A stretch of DNA of 64,000 bases from Tannerella sp. (GTDB lineage Bacteria > Bacteroidota > Bacteroidia > Bacteroidales > Tannerellaceae), in contig JAITMM010000237.1 in the NCBI GenBank assembly GCA_031277335.1, forward strand, positions 1-64,000, given 5' to 3'. This document shows, in pieces, positions 41,075-52,541 of the stretch. The notes under the pieces were generated by a model. It was not told the origin of the DNA and ran no database searches. It saw only the letters and a program-made list of their open reading frames with translations. How positions within the stretch are numbered: the stretch's first letter is position 1; every line of letters starts with the position of its first letter. A program made the translations under genes and the position numbers.

Positions 41075-41437
41075 ATGATAACGGCAAATTTTTTTAAAGA
41101 AAGTGAGTTTCAGCGGTGTGTACCTGCATGTTCTTTACAGGACATGGATCAGGAGTTGATGAATAGGCTGGACTTACTTCGGGAGAAGGCGGGGATTCCG
41201 CTTGTTCTCAATAGCGCTTACCGTTCTGTGGCGCATGAGAAGAAAATGGGACGGGCAGGAACGAGCGCCCATACGTTGCGCGTGGCTGTGGATATTCGTT
41301 GCGGTACGGATGCTAATCGCTTTAAGATTGTCAAGGCGGCTATCGAGTTAGGATTTGCGCGGATAGGAATTGCAAAAACGTATTTGCACCTGGATATCTC
41401 TACACGCCATACACAGGAAGTTGTTTGGCTTTATTAG
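41075..41437 (+). CDS. Peptidase M15 endolysin
   Basis: LVLNSAYRSVAHEKKMGRAGTSAHTLRVAVDIRC...YLHLDIS. Confidence 0.88.
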   Translation: MITANFFKESEFQRCVPACSLQDMDQELMNRLDLLREKAGIPLVLNSAYRSVAHEKKMGRAGTSAHTLRVAVDIRCGTDANRFKIVKAAIELGFARIGIAKTYLHLDISTRHTQEVVWLY

Positions 41438-41439
41438 AA

Positions 41440-41680
41440 GTGGAGGATTAGGCGAAAGGCAAAGGCAAGAGGCAATAGATTTCTAATTTTTACAGAATTA
41501 ACATAATTTACATATTTTGGGGATTTTGGTTTACAGATTTGGAAAGATAAGACAATTACGAATTAGGAAACAGGCAAAGGCTAAGACGATATGTGTAGAG
41601 TTTAGAGTATAATTGACAATTGACAATGAAACTTGTAACGATTAAACGATTTAACAGTTAAACGATTAAACAATTATAGA
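41440..41680 (+). repeat. Modular intergenic repeat block preceding a late gene
   Basis: Same sub-modules (AGGCGAAAGGCAAAGGC, GTGTAGAGTTTAGAGT, AATTGACAATTGACAATG, ACGATTAAACGATTTAACAGTTAAACGATTAAAC). Confidence 0.85.
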
Positions 41681-41682
41681 GT

Positions 41683-42414
41683 ATGGATTTGAAGGAATTT
41701 TCGGAAGGGTTTGATTCTTTGCTTGACAGTTACAAGTTGAAGAATACGTTTGGGGAGGATGAGAATCTTTTTACGCTCAAACTGGATGAGTATGAGAAAT
41801 CTCTCTTTCTTACACAGACACAGGAAGAATTGGTTTATGCCTTTTATACGGGCAAGAATCCGTTGAATGAATCTTATGAGCGGACGGAAGAGATGCGGCG
41901 CTATCTGGCATCGTTGAACAGGACTATTATTGTCAGCGGTAAGGATTTGGTTGCTACCAGCAAGGGGGCTGCTCCTTCTTCCGTTATTGCCAATATCAAG
42001 GACGACAATATAAAACGTCTGATGTTTATTACGCTGGAACAGTGTCAGTTGGATGATCCAGAGGATGAGTGTACCGACGGTACGTGGGTGGATGTTATTC
42101 CGGTTAAGCGGGATATTTATCCGAACTATCGCAGAAATCCTTTCCGTACTGTGAGGGTGTTCCGTATTGACGAGGCTTTTGACCGCGTCGAACTGATTTA
42201 TAAAAAGCCGATTAAGGCTTATAAGGTTTCGTTTCTGTCGCGTCCCACGCCTATCATACTGGAAGATTTGGATTATGTGAGCATTGACAGTTACTATAAG
42301 GCTATGGAGTGTATGTTGCCCAAGATTTTGCATAACAAGATTTTGGAGGCTGCGGTTGCCAAGGCTTATGCTTATCTGGGAACGAGGAGTACGCAGGGGA
42401 CTAAAGAGGAATAG
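41683..42414 (+). CDS. crAss-like ring/head-tail adaptor protein
   Basis: FSEGFDSLLDSYKLKN...DEYEKSLFLTQTQEELVYAFYTG; paralogous to 55974-56741. Confidence 0.65.
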   Translation: MDLKEFSEGFDSLLDSYKLKNTFGEDENLFTLKLDEYEKSLFLTQTQEELVYAFYTGKNPLNESYERTEEMRRYLASLNRTIIVSGKDLVATSKGAAPSSVIANIKDDNIKRLMFITLEQCQLDDPEDECTDGTWVDVIPVKRDIYPNYRRNPFRTVRVFRIDEAFDRVELIYKKPIKAYKVSFLSRPTPIILEDLDYVSIDSYYKAMECMLPKILHNKILEAAVAKAYAYLGTRSTQGTKEE

Positions 42415-42535
42415 ATGAAGGCAAAGGCTTAGGCAAAGTGTTTAGTGTGTAGAGTATAATTGATAATGAATTTGAAGAACTAAACGGTTAGACAATTGAA
42501 TTTTGAATTGATAATTATTTTAAAAATTTAGATAT

Positions 42536-43423
42536 ATGAAAAAAATTTTTGTTTTAGTGAGTTTGTTTATTGTCTTGATGTTTGCTTCGGGACAGAATAT
42601 TACGCAGTTTACCATGAATGGAACTGCACCTGCAACTACGGTACGGGAAGGAGATACCGTGGAAATTATTACCGGGATTAATCCGGGATTGCTGTTGTTT
42701 GATAGCGTGTACTACCTGATTGATGAACATTTAACCGACACGCCGGATACGCTGCTTGTGATGACGGGAGATACGGGTTATCTTGTTGCGGATTACGGGG
42801 TTTATGATTCTCTGTTTATCGTGGCTGTTGCACGGGATACTTCGCTGCTTTTAGACCCGGAAGTGTATGTTCGGAATTTTGTGCCGCGTGAATTGACTGT
42901 CTATCCAAAAATCAAAATAACGGAATTTTATACCGGGTGAGCGCCACAGGGTCATTTGTGGGATACGGATACGGTTACTTTTATTGGAAACGAAGTTGTC
43001 CTGCATGTGGAGACAAATGAATCGGAGATTGTGCCCTACGGAACAGTTAATTATATATGGTACAGATTGCCTAAACTGTTTGGGGATTTGCCGGTATCGT
43101 ACTCATCTTTCATTGCGGAAGATTTTTCAGGATGGAACGGCGTGGATGTGGACTATGAAGTAACAGTTACGGATGGAATAGATACTGTCCGGCGTGTCTT
43201 TACTGTATCGCATACGGCGTTGTATAATGGTCATTATGTTGTTGGTAATAACTATGTTGCAGATGGTTCCGTTATCGGGGCTGTTGGCGGTATCCGGGTT
43301 AATGCGGACAATGTTGCTCTTTACAGTATAAATGGACAGTATCTGGGCATTTTCAAACGGGGATGGCATTCGCTTGGACGCGGGATTTATGTTTCTGCTT
43401 TTGGAAAAGTGGTAGTTCTTTAG
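42536..43423 (+). CDS. Secreted protein with T9SS-like C-terminal sorting domain (TGA 42938 = Trp)
   Basis: Signal peptide MKKIFVLVSLFIVLMFASGQ; C-terminus VALYSINGQYLGIFKRGWHSLGRGIYVSAFGKVVVL. Confidence 0.65.
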
Positions 43424-43540
43424 TGTGTAGTGTTTAGAGTGTAGAGTTTAATGAATAATTGACAATTGACAATGAACATCTAAACGATAAAACAACTAAA
43501 CGACTAAACATTTACAAATTAAACGATTAAACATTTTATT

Positions 43541-44011
43541 ATGAAGTGGATTATTAAGTTTTTACTTTATTTGTGGCAACTGCCACAGATTTTATTGGGT
43601 GAGATTGTATGGTTTTTCTGTTTGTGGAAAAACCGTATTGTAGATTTGAAAGTTAAAAGTAAGGAATATCCATCTGTGGATGCTTCTGTTCACGTCTATA
43701 ATCTACGAAACAGTAACAATATTACTGGCTTCTCGATGGGACGGAGGATATTTCTATTCTATAATGAGGTACTCGCACGGGAAAAATGAAAGACGGAATA
43801 CAAGGCAATGCAGCGGAGATATATTACGCATGAATATGGTCATAGTATTCAGTCCTGTTATCTTGGTTTTTTCTATTTTATTGTCATAGGACTTCCTTCC
43901 CTGTTCTTTACGGGATTTAATAGCGCACAGGCTAAACGGATGTATATGGAACGATGGGCTGAAAGATTGATTCGGGATGTGGTATTGGAAGACGTTGAGG
44001 AACCGCCTTAA
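43541..44011 (+). CDS. Membrane protein with HEYGH motif (TGA 43787 = Trp)
   Basis: MKWIIKFLLYLWQLPQILLGE...VLAREK[W]KTEYKAMQRRYITHEYGHSIQSCYLGFFYFIVIGLPSLFF. Confidence 0.65.
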
Positions 44012-44050
44012 CACCTCTCCACCTACCCCTCTCCACAGGAGAGGGGAGTA
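44012..44050. repeat. Palindromic element, intergenic, directly after a stop codon
   Basis: CACCTCTCCACCTACCCCTCTCCACAGGAGAGGGGAGTA. Confidence 0.85.
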
Positions 44051-44115
44051 AGAGAAAGTTTATGGGATTTACAGGTTGGTAGTAAATGGATTAAGAAATT
44101 TAGAGAGTTTAAGGT

Positions 44116-47100
44116 ATGAGTTTAGCGAGTGGAAAGTGTCCGAATAAATCTTCCAAGGAATGGAAGGATTTGATTGGGAAGCATGGCGAAAAGGTAACGT
44201 GATTGCTTTATGTTTCCAATGGTTTTGATATTCCAAGTATGGAAGAGGCAGAGCGTATGTTGGAACGGGTGAGGGAAAGTAGTTCTCTGCCCGGTCGGGA
44301 ATCGTCGTTTTCGGAAGAGAGGGAGGCGGAGTTTATGCGGCGTTTGGGCATTGCAGAGACTGAACTTTCAAAATACGGGGAACAGTATAATAACGCTAAA
44401 ACGCTTGATGAGAAGCAGGAGGTTGCCAGAAGGATAGATGAAGTTCTTGGCTTTTTGACGGGTGAGATGCCTTTTGGAATGACAAAGGAAAGTATTATGG
44501 CTTCGCCTTATTATGAAGAAGGAAATGAAGATTCAAAGGGTTTTTATGATCCGAAAGACAAATCTATGACTTTGAATATCGAAGAGAATGAAGGTTATAA
44601 AGACTATTTGAACTCCTGATTGCATGAAATGACGCATTTTACATTTGACAATAGCGTTGTCAAGTTAAAACGTAAAATGTTTTACAATCTGCTTTCTGAA
44701 AAAACAAAAGTTAAAATGAAACAACTATTGGAAGAAATGGGGCATAAAAATCTAAGTTCTGAAATGGTTGTAGAAGAGTATTTTGCGCATACATTTGGAG
44801 AAAGTATGGAAATAAAATCTTTATCAGAAATATTTAATGAAAATAATTTCTTATCTTTGCTGGAAGAAAACATGCCAAATGAAATTAAAGATACATTTAG
44901 ACAAATTATAAAAACGATAAAAAATGGAAATGGTAAAAAGATGTACTTGGATAAACGGGAAACAACGTTTAGAAGCAGTACCACGCAAAATGATAATTAT
45001 CCGCAACGAATTGTGGAAGAAGATGGAGAAGGAATTGGAACGTCCGTTAACAGAGGCGGAAATAGACGATTTGGAGAAACAGGCATGGGAACTGTACCCG
45101 AAACAGTATCCGGAGGATTACAAGGAATATCAAGAGGGAAAGAGAAATTCCAAACCGGAAGTTCCCTGGAGAGAACAGTTGGCGGCTATTTTCAACGAGG
45201 ATTAGAAGAAGAAGGTTTAGATCCCGACGATACTTTTTCGGATGATAATACGGTCATGGATGAGGCTGATTATCTGGAATTGGAACGGGAGTTTAAAGAA
45301 ATATTTGACCTCTCCCCCTACCCCTCTCCACAAGAGAGGGGAGCAGTATCGGGTGAAAGTAGTTTTTATTATAATGTAGCAGCGCCTCAAAGACCTATTC
45401 GGAATGATTTTGAAAATGAACTTGATTATCAAGAGGCTACAATTATTTACAATCGAAATCGTGAGATACAGAGAGAGATTGAACGATTGGATAGGGAAAC
45501 AGGATTTGAAAGTGTATTCTATGAGACAATAGAGGACTACATAAAACAGAATAAAGATTATATTCATGTTCAAGAAAACAGCATAACAAATATTGCAGGG
45601 GCTTTTAATAGAAGAACTAAAAAAATAGAATTTATATTGCCAAATTTATATGATGATTATTTATCTAATCGAATAGAAGAAGTTTATATGCATGAATTTG
45701 TTCATGCAGAATTATATTCAAGTCTATATATTGATTTGGTTGATCGTCTTAATAAAATGATTGAGGATTCTCCAATAGATATTCAAGTAAAATTTGGAGA
45801 TTATCTTTCGGAAAAAGGATATAAAGTATTTACTACTTATATGATTGTCGATGAAATGTTAGCATTTTCAATATCCGAAACAGCATGAAGAAATGGAAAT
45901 TCATTGCAGGATTTAATACAAGGTAAAATAAATCCTTTATCTTTGCACTCAAAATTAATAGAAGAATTTAAAGGATTAGAAAATCTTATAGAATTATTTT
46001 TAAAATCAATAAAAAATGGAAACAGTAGGTATTTGGGTTTCATACAAAGAGGGAGATCATTATTATATGAGAATCCCAAAGAAGGAAATGGAGATAGGAA
46101 CAGAGTTGCAACGAGAACACAGACCTCAGACGGATGAGGAACTCAATATGATTATGCAAAAAGCACAGGAAATTTACAAGGAACGTTATCCGGAAGAAGC
46201 AATACCTTATTATGAAGAGAGGGAGCGGAGGAACAAACTTCTATCGAGGATGAGCAATCGTCAATAGAAAATGGAAACAGTAAATACAACAGTCAGCTTT
46301 ATGAACGGAGAACGTTATTGGATAACTCTTCCGAAGAAACAGGACGAAATAACCCGGCGCCTTATGGGTGAAAAATTGCCGGAAACAGACGAAGCGCTCA
46401 GTTCAATAATGAAGGAGGAACTGAGGTTTTACAAGGAACAGTATCCGGAAGAAGCGTCAAGTTTTTACAAGAATCGGGCATAGATACAAATAATAAAATG
46501 GAAAAGGTTTTGAACTCCCCGACCAACAGCAGAAATCCCGCTGACGTGGCTTTCGGCTTACCTGAAAATCAGGCGCAACAGGAAAATTCAAAACCTAAAA
46601 ATGAATCCAATTCAGACATCAAAAGTACAAATAATTTCTCGAATGAGGAAGTAAAAGCCACAAGAAAACTTCGGGATAGCATTATTGGTATCTTGAAGGA
46701 ATTGGGTGTGGGCGTTGGTACATTGGAACGTTTTGAGGAGTTTATCGGGGGTGCTGCCATCACGGGTTTATTCGATCCGGATGCTACCAAGCGCACGGCT
46801 AACGGTCTATTGGAACTGATTCGCGTTGCACAGGGAGAAGCCGGTGAACAGGCGTTGCCGGAAGAATTTGCGCATCTGTTAGACATGATTCTTTCGGACA
46901 AGTCGAATCCGCTCTACAATCGCCTGACCAATCTGATTAACGGAAGTCCCGAACTGGTTGAACAGATATTGAATGAAGAAGAGGGCGGCTTTGAACGGTA
47001 TAACAATCTGTATGGCGGCGATACTATCCGTTTGGCAGCCGAAGCGCGTACCAAACTGATTGCACGTCATCTTGTCAATAATCAGTCCATCAGCAAGGCT

Positions 47101-50100
47101 CCGGAGATAACGCGCTCGCTATTGTCGCGTATCCTTCAATGATTCGAGCAACTGTTTTCCAAAATACTTAAAACGCAACTGGAACGGGACAGGATGGAGG
47201 CTGACGAAGCTGCCAATCGCTTTACGCTTGAACTGATGGACAGGAAAGTGAAATTGGAGATTGATTTAAATGATCTTAAAGGCAAAGGCAGAGGGATTAT
47301 GTATCAGGCTAAGAAATCATTGGACAAGGCTTATGTGATGCTGGAAAAACTGCGCTCCGGAGAGTTGAAAAAGGAGAAAATAGCAAGAGCCAGCGGCAGG
47401 GCTAATCCGACGGATACGGCACGCCGCAAAGTGATGGTTACGGATATAATGAAAACCATTGAAGATTGAAGGACACTCGGTCGGGAAGATGGTACTAACG
47501 GGATGATTGTCCTTGCTTTTGAAGGCGCCATAGAAGAACTGAACGATGTTATCAGCCGTCTCGAAGAAATAGCCCGGAATTATGAAAACGAAATAGACCC
47601 GCAAGTGATGAACGAAATTGCGGGTATATTGAGGGATATGTATCAGTATGTCAATTACTACAAGGATTTAATCAGGGATATGAACGACTATATCGCTACG
47701 ACGGAATTTGACGATCCGGAAACAAAGCAGGATTTGGAAAATGTCAGGGACAATCTCCTCATTATGACAAACAGCGTCGAATCGAAATACAACAATATGG
47801 GAAAGCCGCTTTTCAAGCAGTTTATCAAGCCTTATCTTGCAGAGATGGCGAGACAACAAAACATGAATGACGATAAGTTGGAGGCATACATGGAAAAGAT
47901 ATTGACAACCGCAGAACGGGACGAGAGTTTCTATGGCACGATGTGTACGGCAATGGCAAATTCCCGGAACGATATTCTGCGCATATTCGATTTGCCTGTC
48001 AAGCAGATGAAAGACAAGGCGCGGATGGAAATAGAAAATATCATGCACCGGCTGGCAAAAGCGCAGCAGGACTTGGAAGAAGCGGGAGAAAATACCGGTT
48101 TTCTTGCGGAACGGGACAAGAACGGTTTGCGTACAGGACGCCATATTCAAAGAGTTGATACCAAACGATATAATGATGATCTGACAAAATACGGGACGTC
48201 TCTTATAAATGGAAAAAAGACTTATGAAGAACGGCAGGAACTTGAAAACGGGTGAATTGCGGAACATACAGACGAGAATGGAGAACCGCGTACCGATTTA
48301 TATGCAACCGAAGAATATAAAAGACTGAGTGCAGCGCAAAAGGCATATTACGACGCATGAGTGGAAGTGAAGGACAAGATGGATTCCTACCTGCCGGACA
48401 GTCGCATTCTGAAAGGCTGGGATGATAAAAATAAGCGTATGCAAAAAGGCTTTTTACCTCAAAAGAGAAAGAGCAAATACGAACGGTTAAAAGGAAATCC
48501 GCTTCGGAACATGAAGGAAAATATTCGGGAAGATTTCAGTTTTATGGAGGATGAGGATCAATACGGCGACGCCAGCGGAATAGAAGATTTTGCCGGACAG
48601 GAATATCATTTGTTGCCCGTTTATTACAACAGCAGGCTTGGAAGGAACAAGGACGGTAAAGTTGTTCCGGAACTGATAGAGCAGAATTTGTCCGAAGACT
48701 ACACGACCATGCTGATGGAATATGCGAACATGGCTGTGATGTACAACAAGATGGGCATGATAAACAATCTGATGGAACTGGGCGGCAACCTTGTCAGGAA
48801 TATCAGGGTAAATGTTCGGTGAGGAAACAGGAATATTTCGGAAAGACTTTCGGAACTGGGGCAGTCGGCTATCCGTAACCTAACCAAAAATGATGATACC
48901 AATATCAATAGGAAGTATCAGCATTTCCTACGGATGCAGGTTTACGGGAAAATGATAAAGCAGGAGACTATTGGTAAATTCAATCTGACCAAGAGCGGAG
49001 ACTTGCTGATGAAATATACGGCTTTGAATACTTTTGCACTCAACTTCCTGGGTGGCAGCGCGAATATTCTCATGGGTCGCGTGCAGCAACGTATCGAAGG
49101 TTTTTCCGGCAAGTATTTTACAAACAAGAATCTATATAACGCTTCCTATCAGTACAAGAAGTTTCTGGCTGACTTTATGAAGGAGACAGCATCGCGTCGT
49201 CCCCATACGTTTGCCGGTTTATTGATGCGTAAGTTTGACGTAATGCAGAATTTTGGCGAACAGGCGCGCATGACGGAAATGAATAGGCGTGGTGCATGGC
49301 GATTGCTGAACAGCCGCAATCTTTTCTTCCTGAATACGATGGGCGAACATTTTCTCTATACACGCACGTTTCTTGCATACGCGGATACCATCAAACTAAC
49401 GCTGAACGGTAATCCAATCAAACTTGTAGATGCTTTCGAGATGAAAAAGATAAACGGTATTGAAGAACTGGCGATTAAGAAAGGGGTCAAGAATGAGGAC
49501 GGGAGCGATTTCACGGACGCCAATATCAACGATATTTCCCGTACCGCCGCGGACATCAACCAGAAACTGAACGGTATCTATAACCGGGATGACGTGGCTG
49601 CCGCACAGTATTATGTGCTTGGACGCATGACGGCTATGTTTCGCAAGTGGATACCGACTGCGCTGCAACGTCGGTTTGGAAAGGAACATTACAATTATAT
49701 TACCAATGAAGTAGAAAAGGGATTTTACAACAGTTTCTTCAATGACTTTATCTGGCAGAGTATCAGGGATATGAAGAACGGACAGTTTAGACTTGCATCT
49801 GCATGGAGCAGGTTGGACGACAATACGAAAGCAGGCGTCCGGGCGGCTCTTGCGGAGATGGGTATCTGGGCGTTTGCAGGGTTGTTAATGCCGGTTATCT
49901 TTGGGGCTTTGGGATGGGATGACGATGATGACAATGATTCCTGAATAAGGAATTATGTTGTCTATCTGTCCACGCGACTGACCAACGAAATTGGCGTAAT
50001 GATGCCACTGGGTTTTCTAAGGGGAGATTCGATGTATTCGGAATTGAAGAATATAAGACAGTCTGCCATGGCGCCAATCAGTTACATGGATAAATTAGTT

Positions 50101-50262
50101 AAAATATTCTCTATCGGAGACTGGTCTAAGGAGTATGTGCAGGGCACGTGGAAAGGTTGGAACAAAGGGGTTGTGAATACTATCAAGGCTATGCCTTATG
50201 TCAATCCTATCAAGAGGGCTATGGATCCGGAACAGGCAGCGTCGTTCTATCGGGCGTATTAA
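44116..50262 (+). CDS. Giant phage protein, ~2048 codons, with two HEXXH metalloprotease-like modules (12 in-frame TGA = Trp)
   Basis: Single frame from ATG to TAA when TGA (44200, 44617, 45886, 46135, 46213, 46369, 47140, 47467, 48253, 48358, 48820, 49942) is sense; LNS[W]LHEMTHF and YMHEFVHAE motifs. Confidence 0.75.
44924..45205 (+). CDS. Out-of-frame nested small ORF, paralog a
   Basis: MEMVKRCTWINGK...ERPLTEAEIDDLEKQAWELYPKQYPEDYKEYQEG; shares P-T-x-x-E...A-x-E-x-Y...Y-P-E with the two other nested ORFs. Confidence 0.5.
   Translation: MEMVKRCTWINGKQRLEAVPRKMIIIRNELWKKMEKELERPLTEAEIDDLEKQAWELYPKQYPEDYKEYQEGKRNSKPEVPWREQLAAIFNED
45308..45345. repeat. Palindromic element, in frame in giant gene
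   Basis: CCTCTCCCCCTACCCCTCTCCACAAGAGAGGGGAGCAG; encodes LSPYPSPQERG. Confidence 0.85.
46016..46267 (+). CDS. Out-of-frame nested small ORF, paralog b
   Basis: METVGIWVSYKEGDHYYMRIPKKEMEIGTELQREHRPQTDEELNMIMQKAQEIYKERYPEEAIPYYEERER; TAG stop 3 nt before paralog c. Confidence 0.55.
   Translation: METVGIWVSYKEGDHYYMRIPKKEMEIGTELQREHRPQTDEELNMIMQKAQEIYKERYPEEAIPYYEERERRNKLLSRMSNRQ
46271..46483 (+). CDS. Out-of-frame nested small ORF, paralog c
   Basis: METVNTTVSFMNGERYWITLPKKQDEITRRLMGEKLPETDEALSSIMKEELRFYKEQYPEEASSFYKNRA. Confidence 0.55.
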   Translation: METVNTTVSFMNGERYWITLPKKQDEITRRLMGEKLPETDEALSSIMKEELRFYKEQYPEEASSFYKNRA

Positions 50263-50571
50263 TTTTAGTTTGTAGTTTGTAGTGTGTAGAGTTTAGAGTT
50301 TAGTGGAAAGGCGAAGGCTTAGGCGAGAGGCTAAGAATTTTGAACTTATTTCTGAAAATATTACAGCGATTGTAATGATGGTACGGGATTAGCGGGGTTG
50401 GCGTAACTTTGCAGCCCGGAAGAGGTTTATTTAATTGACAATGGACAATTAGGCGGAGACTTAGGCAAAGAGTATGGAGTTTAGTGGATAATTAACAACT
50501 AAACAATTAAACGACTTAACGGCTAAACAATTAAAGACGATTAAACAATAATAAAGATAGGAGATTGGGAT

Positions 50572-51786
50572 ATGGACGAATTTGACGACAATTTCGGTAT
50601 CAGTATAGTTACCGAAGGAGGCGAACCGAATAACGATTCGGCGCCGGTAGAAAAGGAAAAGGATAATTTTTCGGTATTGATGGATACTTCTTCCTGAAAA
50701 ATGGAGGATGAGACGGAACAGCCGGAAGAGAAAGAGGAAACAGGGTCGGATAGCGATGAGACGGAAGATAGTCCGGACGCTTCGGAAAGTGCAGAGAATG
50801 CAGTATCTACGGAGCAGGACGATAAAAAAACTCAGGAGAAAGTAGCTAACACACAGGGTGAAGATAAAGGCGAACAATCTCCTAAAACAAATTTATATTC
50901 TTCCATCGCCAAAGCCCTCAAGGAGGACGATATTTTCACCCTGGAAGACCTTGATACTGAAAAAATACAGAGCGCGGACGATTTTGCAGATACTTTTAAC
51001 CGTGAGATTGAAAAGAAGGTGCAGGAGCGTTTTGACGAGACGCAGAAGAAGATTTACGAGGCTATGAATGCCGGAATGACCGGCGATAGCATCCGTGAGT
51101 TTGAAGGCATGATCAATCAGTTGAATGCCATTAGCGATGAAACTCTTGCAGGTGAAGACTCACAGGCTGAAAAATTGAGAACGGATTTGATTTTTACGTA
51201 TTTTTACACCAAGGGATTTGACCAGGCAAAGGCGCAAAAAATGACCCGCAAAAGTATAGACGCGGGAACGGATGTGGAAGACGCCAGGGATGCGCTCGAA
51301 GAACTCAAAACACATTACCGTGGCGAATATGACAGGAAGATTGAGGAGACACGCAAGGCTACGGAAGATAGACGCGCAAGAGAGCGCGACATGAGCAAAA
51401 ATATAGAAAAGAAAATTTTGGAAACGGAAGAGCCTGTAAAAGGCGTTAAACTGACGGCTACGGAACGGAAGGCTGTACTGTCCCAATTCAAGGATTATGT
51501 GGATAAGACGGACGGGAAGGAAAACAGCGTTCCGCTGAATGCAATTGGCAAATACGCAAAGGAGAATCCGATAGACTTTCAATATAACCTGAATATCCTG
51601 TATTATCTGACTAATGGATTCAAAGATTTGTCAAAGGTTTTATCGAAGGAGAAGGCGAATGTTAAGAAGAGTGCGCTGTCGGACTTGGAACGTATCATAC
51701 GGAATCCGGCTTCGGGTAATGGTGCGGAACTCGACTTTGGCAATGACAGGTCTGCGGAATCGAAGTATAACGTTGTATTCGATTAG
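50572..51786 (+). CDS. Scaffold-like acidic protein preceding MCP (TGA 50695 = Trp)
   Basis: MDEFDDNFGISIVTEGG...LMDTSS[W]KMEDETEQPEEKEETGSDSDE...; acidic N-terminus, helical C-terminus, directly upstream of MCP. Confidence 0.68.
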
Positions 51787-51983
51787 GCGGAAGGCTAAGG
51801 CAAAGGCGAAAGGTGAAAGGCGAAGTGTTTAGTGTTTAGAGTGTAGAGTTCAATTGAACTTGGCACATTAAACTTTAAACTTTGAACATCGAACCTTGAA
51901 TTTTTAATTCGTAATTGTCAATTATTCTGTTGTTTCCAAAGTGTTAAGTTATTGATTTTGAACCCAATTAAAATATATTGAAA

Positions 51984-52541
51984 ATGAGTTTAGGAAAATT
52001 TCAAATGCGGGACGCAACGTCCTGAAAAGGTTTGACCACGTCGAACCACTTGAATGCTGTTTACAGGACAAGTCCACAGCAAGCAACACAGACTTATATC
52101 CGTCTGTTGGAACATAACTATGGCAGGAGTATGGAGAGTTTCCTGATGAGATTCCCCATCAAATACTTTGAAAACGATGAGGACATGGTGTGAAAACTGA
52201 TCGGCAGCGCCAGAAAAAACATACCTTTATATGAAGCGCGGGACTGCGACGGTAACGTTATTGGCGTAAACGATATGGCAGGAATAAACACGGAACCGTT
52301 CTATCTTGTATTTCAGGAAGATTACTTTGCGGACGGCAATTGGCTCGTAGGAGAATTGAATGAGGAATATCTGCTTATTGTTAAGGATGATCCAAAAATT
52401 GAAGGTTCGCTTTACGTCTATCAGGTAGAATTGGCAGGCGGTAACGTTAGCGGTATGCCGGGTAGTGAATTGCAACCGGGCAAGAGATTCTCGGATGAAT
52501 ATTCGGCAGTCGAGAAAGATTTATCAAGAAAAGTTGGCGAT
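51984..52541 (+). CDS. Major capsid protein, exon 1 (TGA 52023 and 52191 = Trp)
   Basis: MSLGKFQMRDATS[W]KGLTTSNHLNAVYRTSPQQATQTYIRLLEHNYGRSMESFLMRFPIKYFENDEDMV[W]KLIGSARKNIPLYEARD...; ends KVGD at the predicted intron 5' splice site. Confidence 0.82.
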
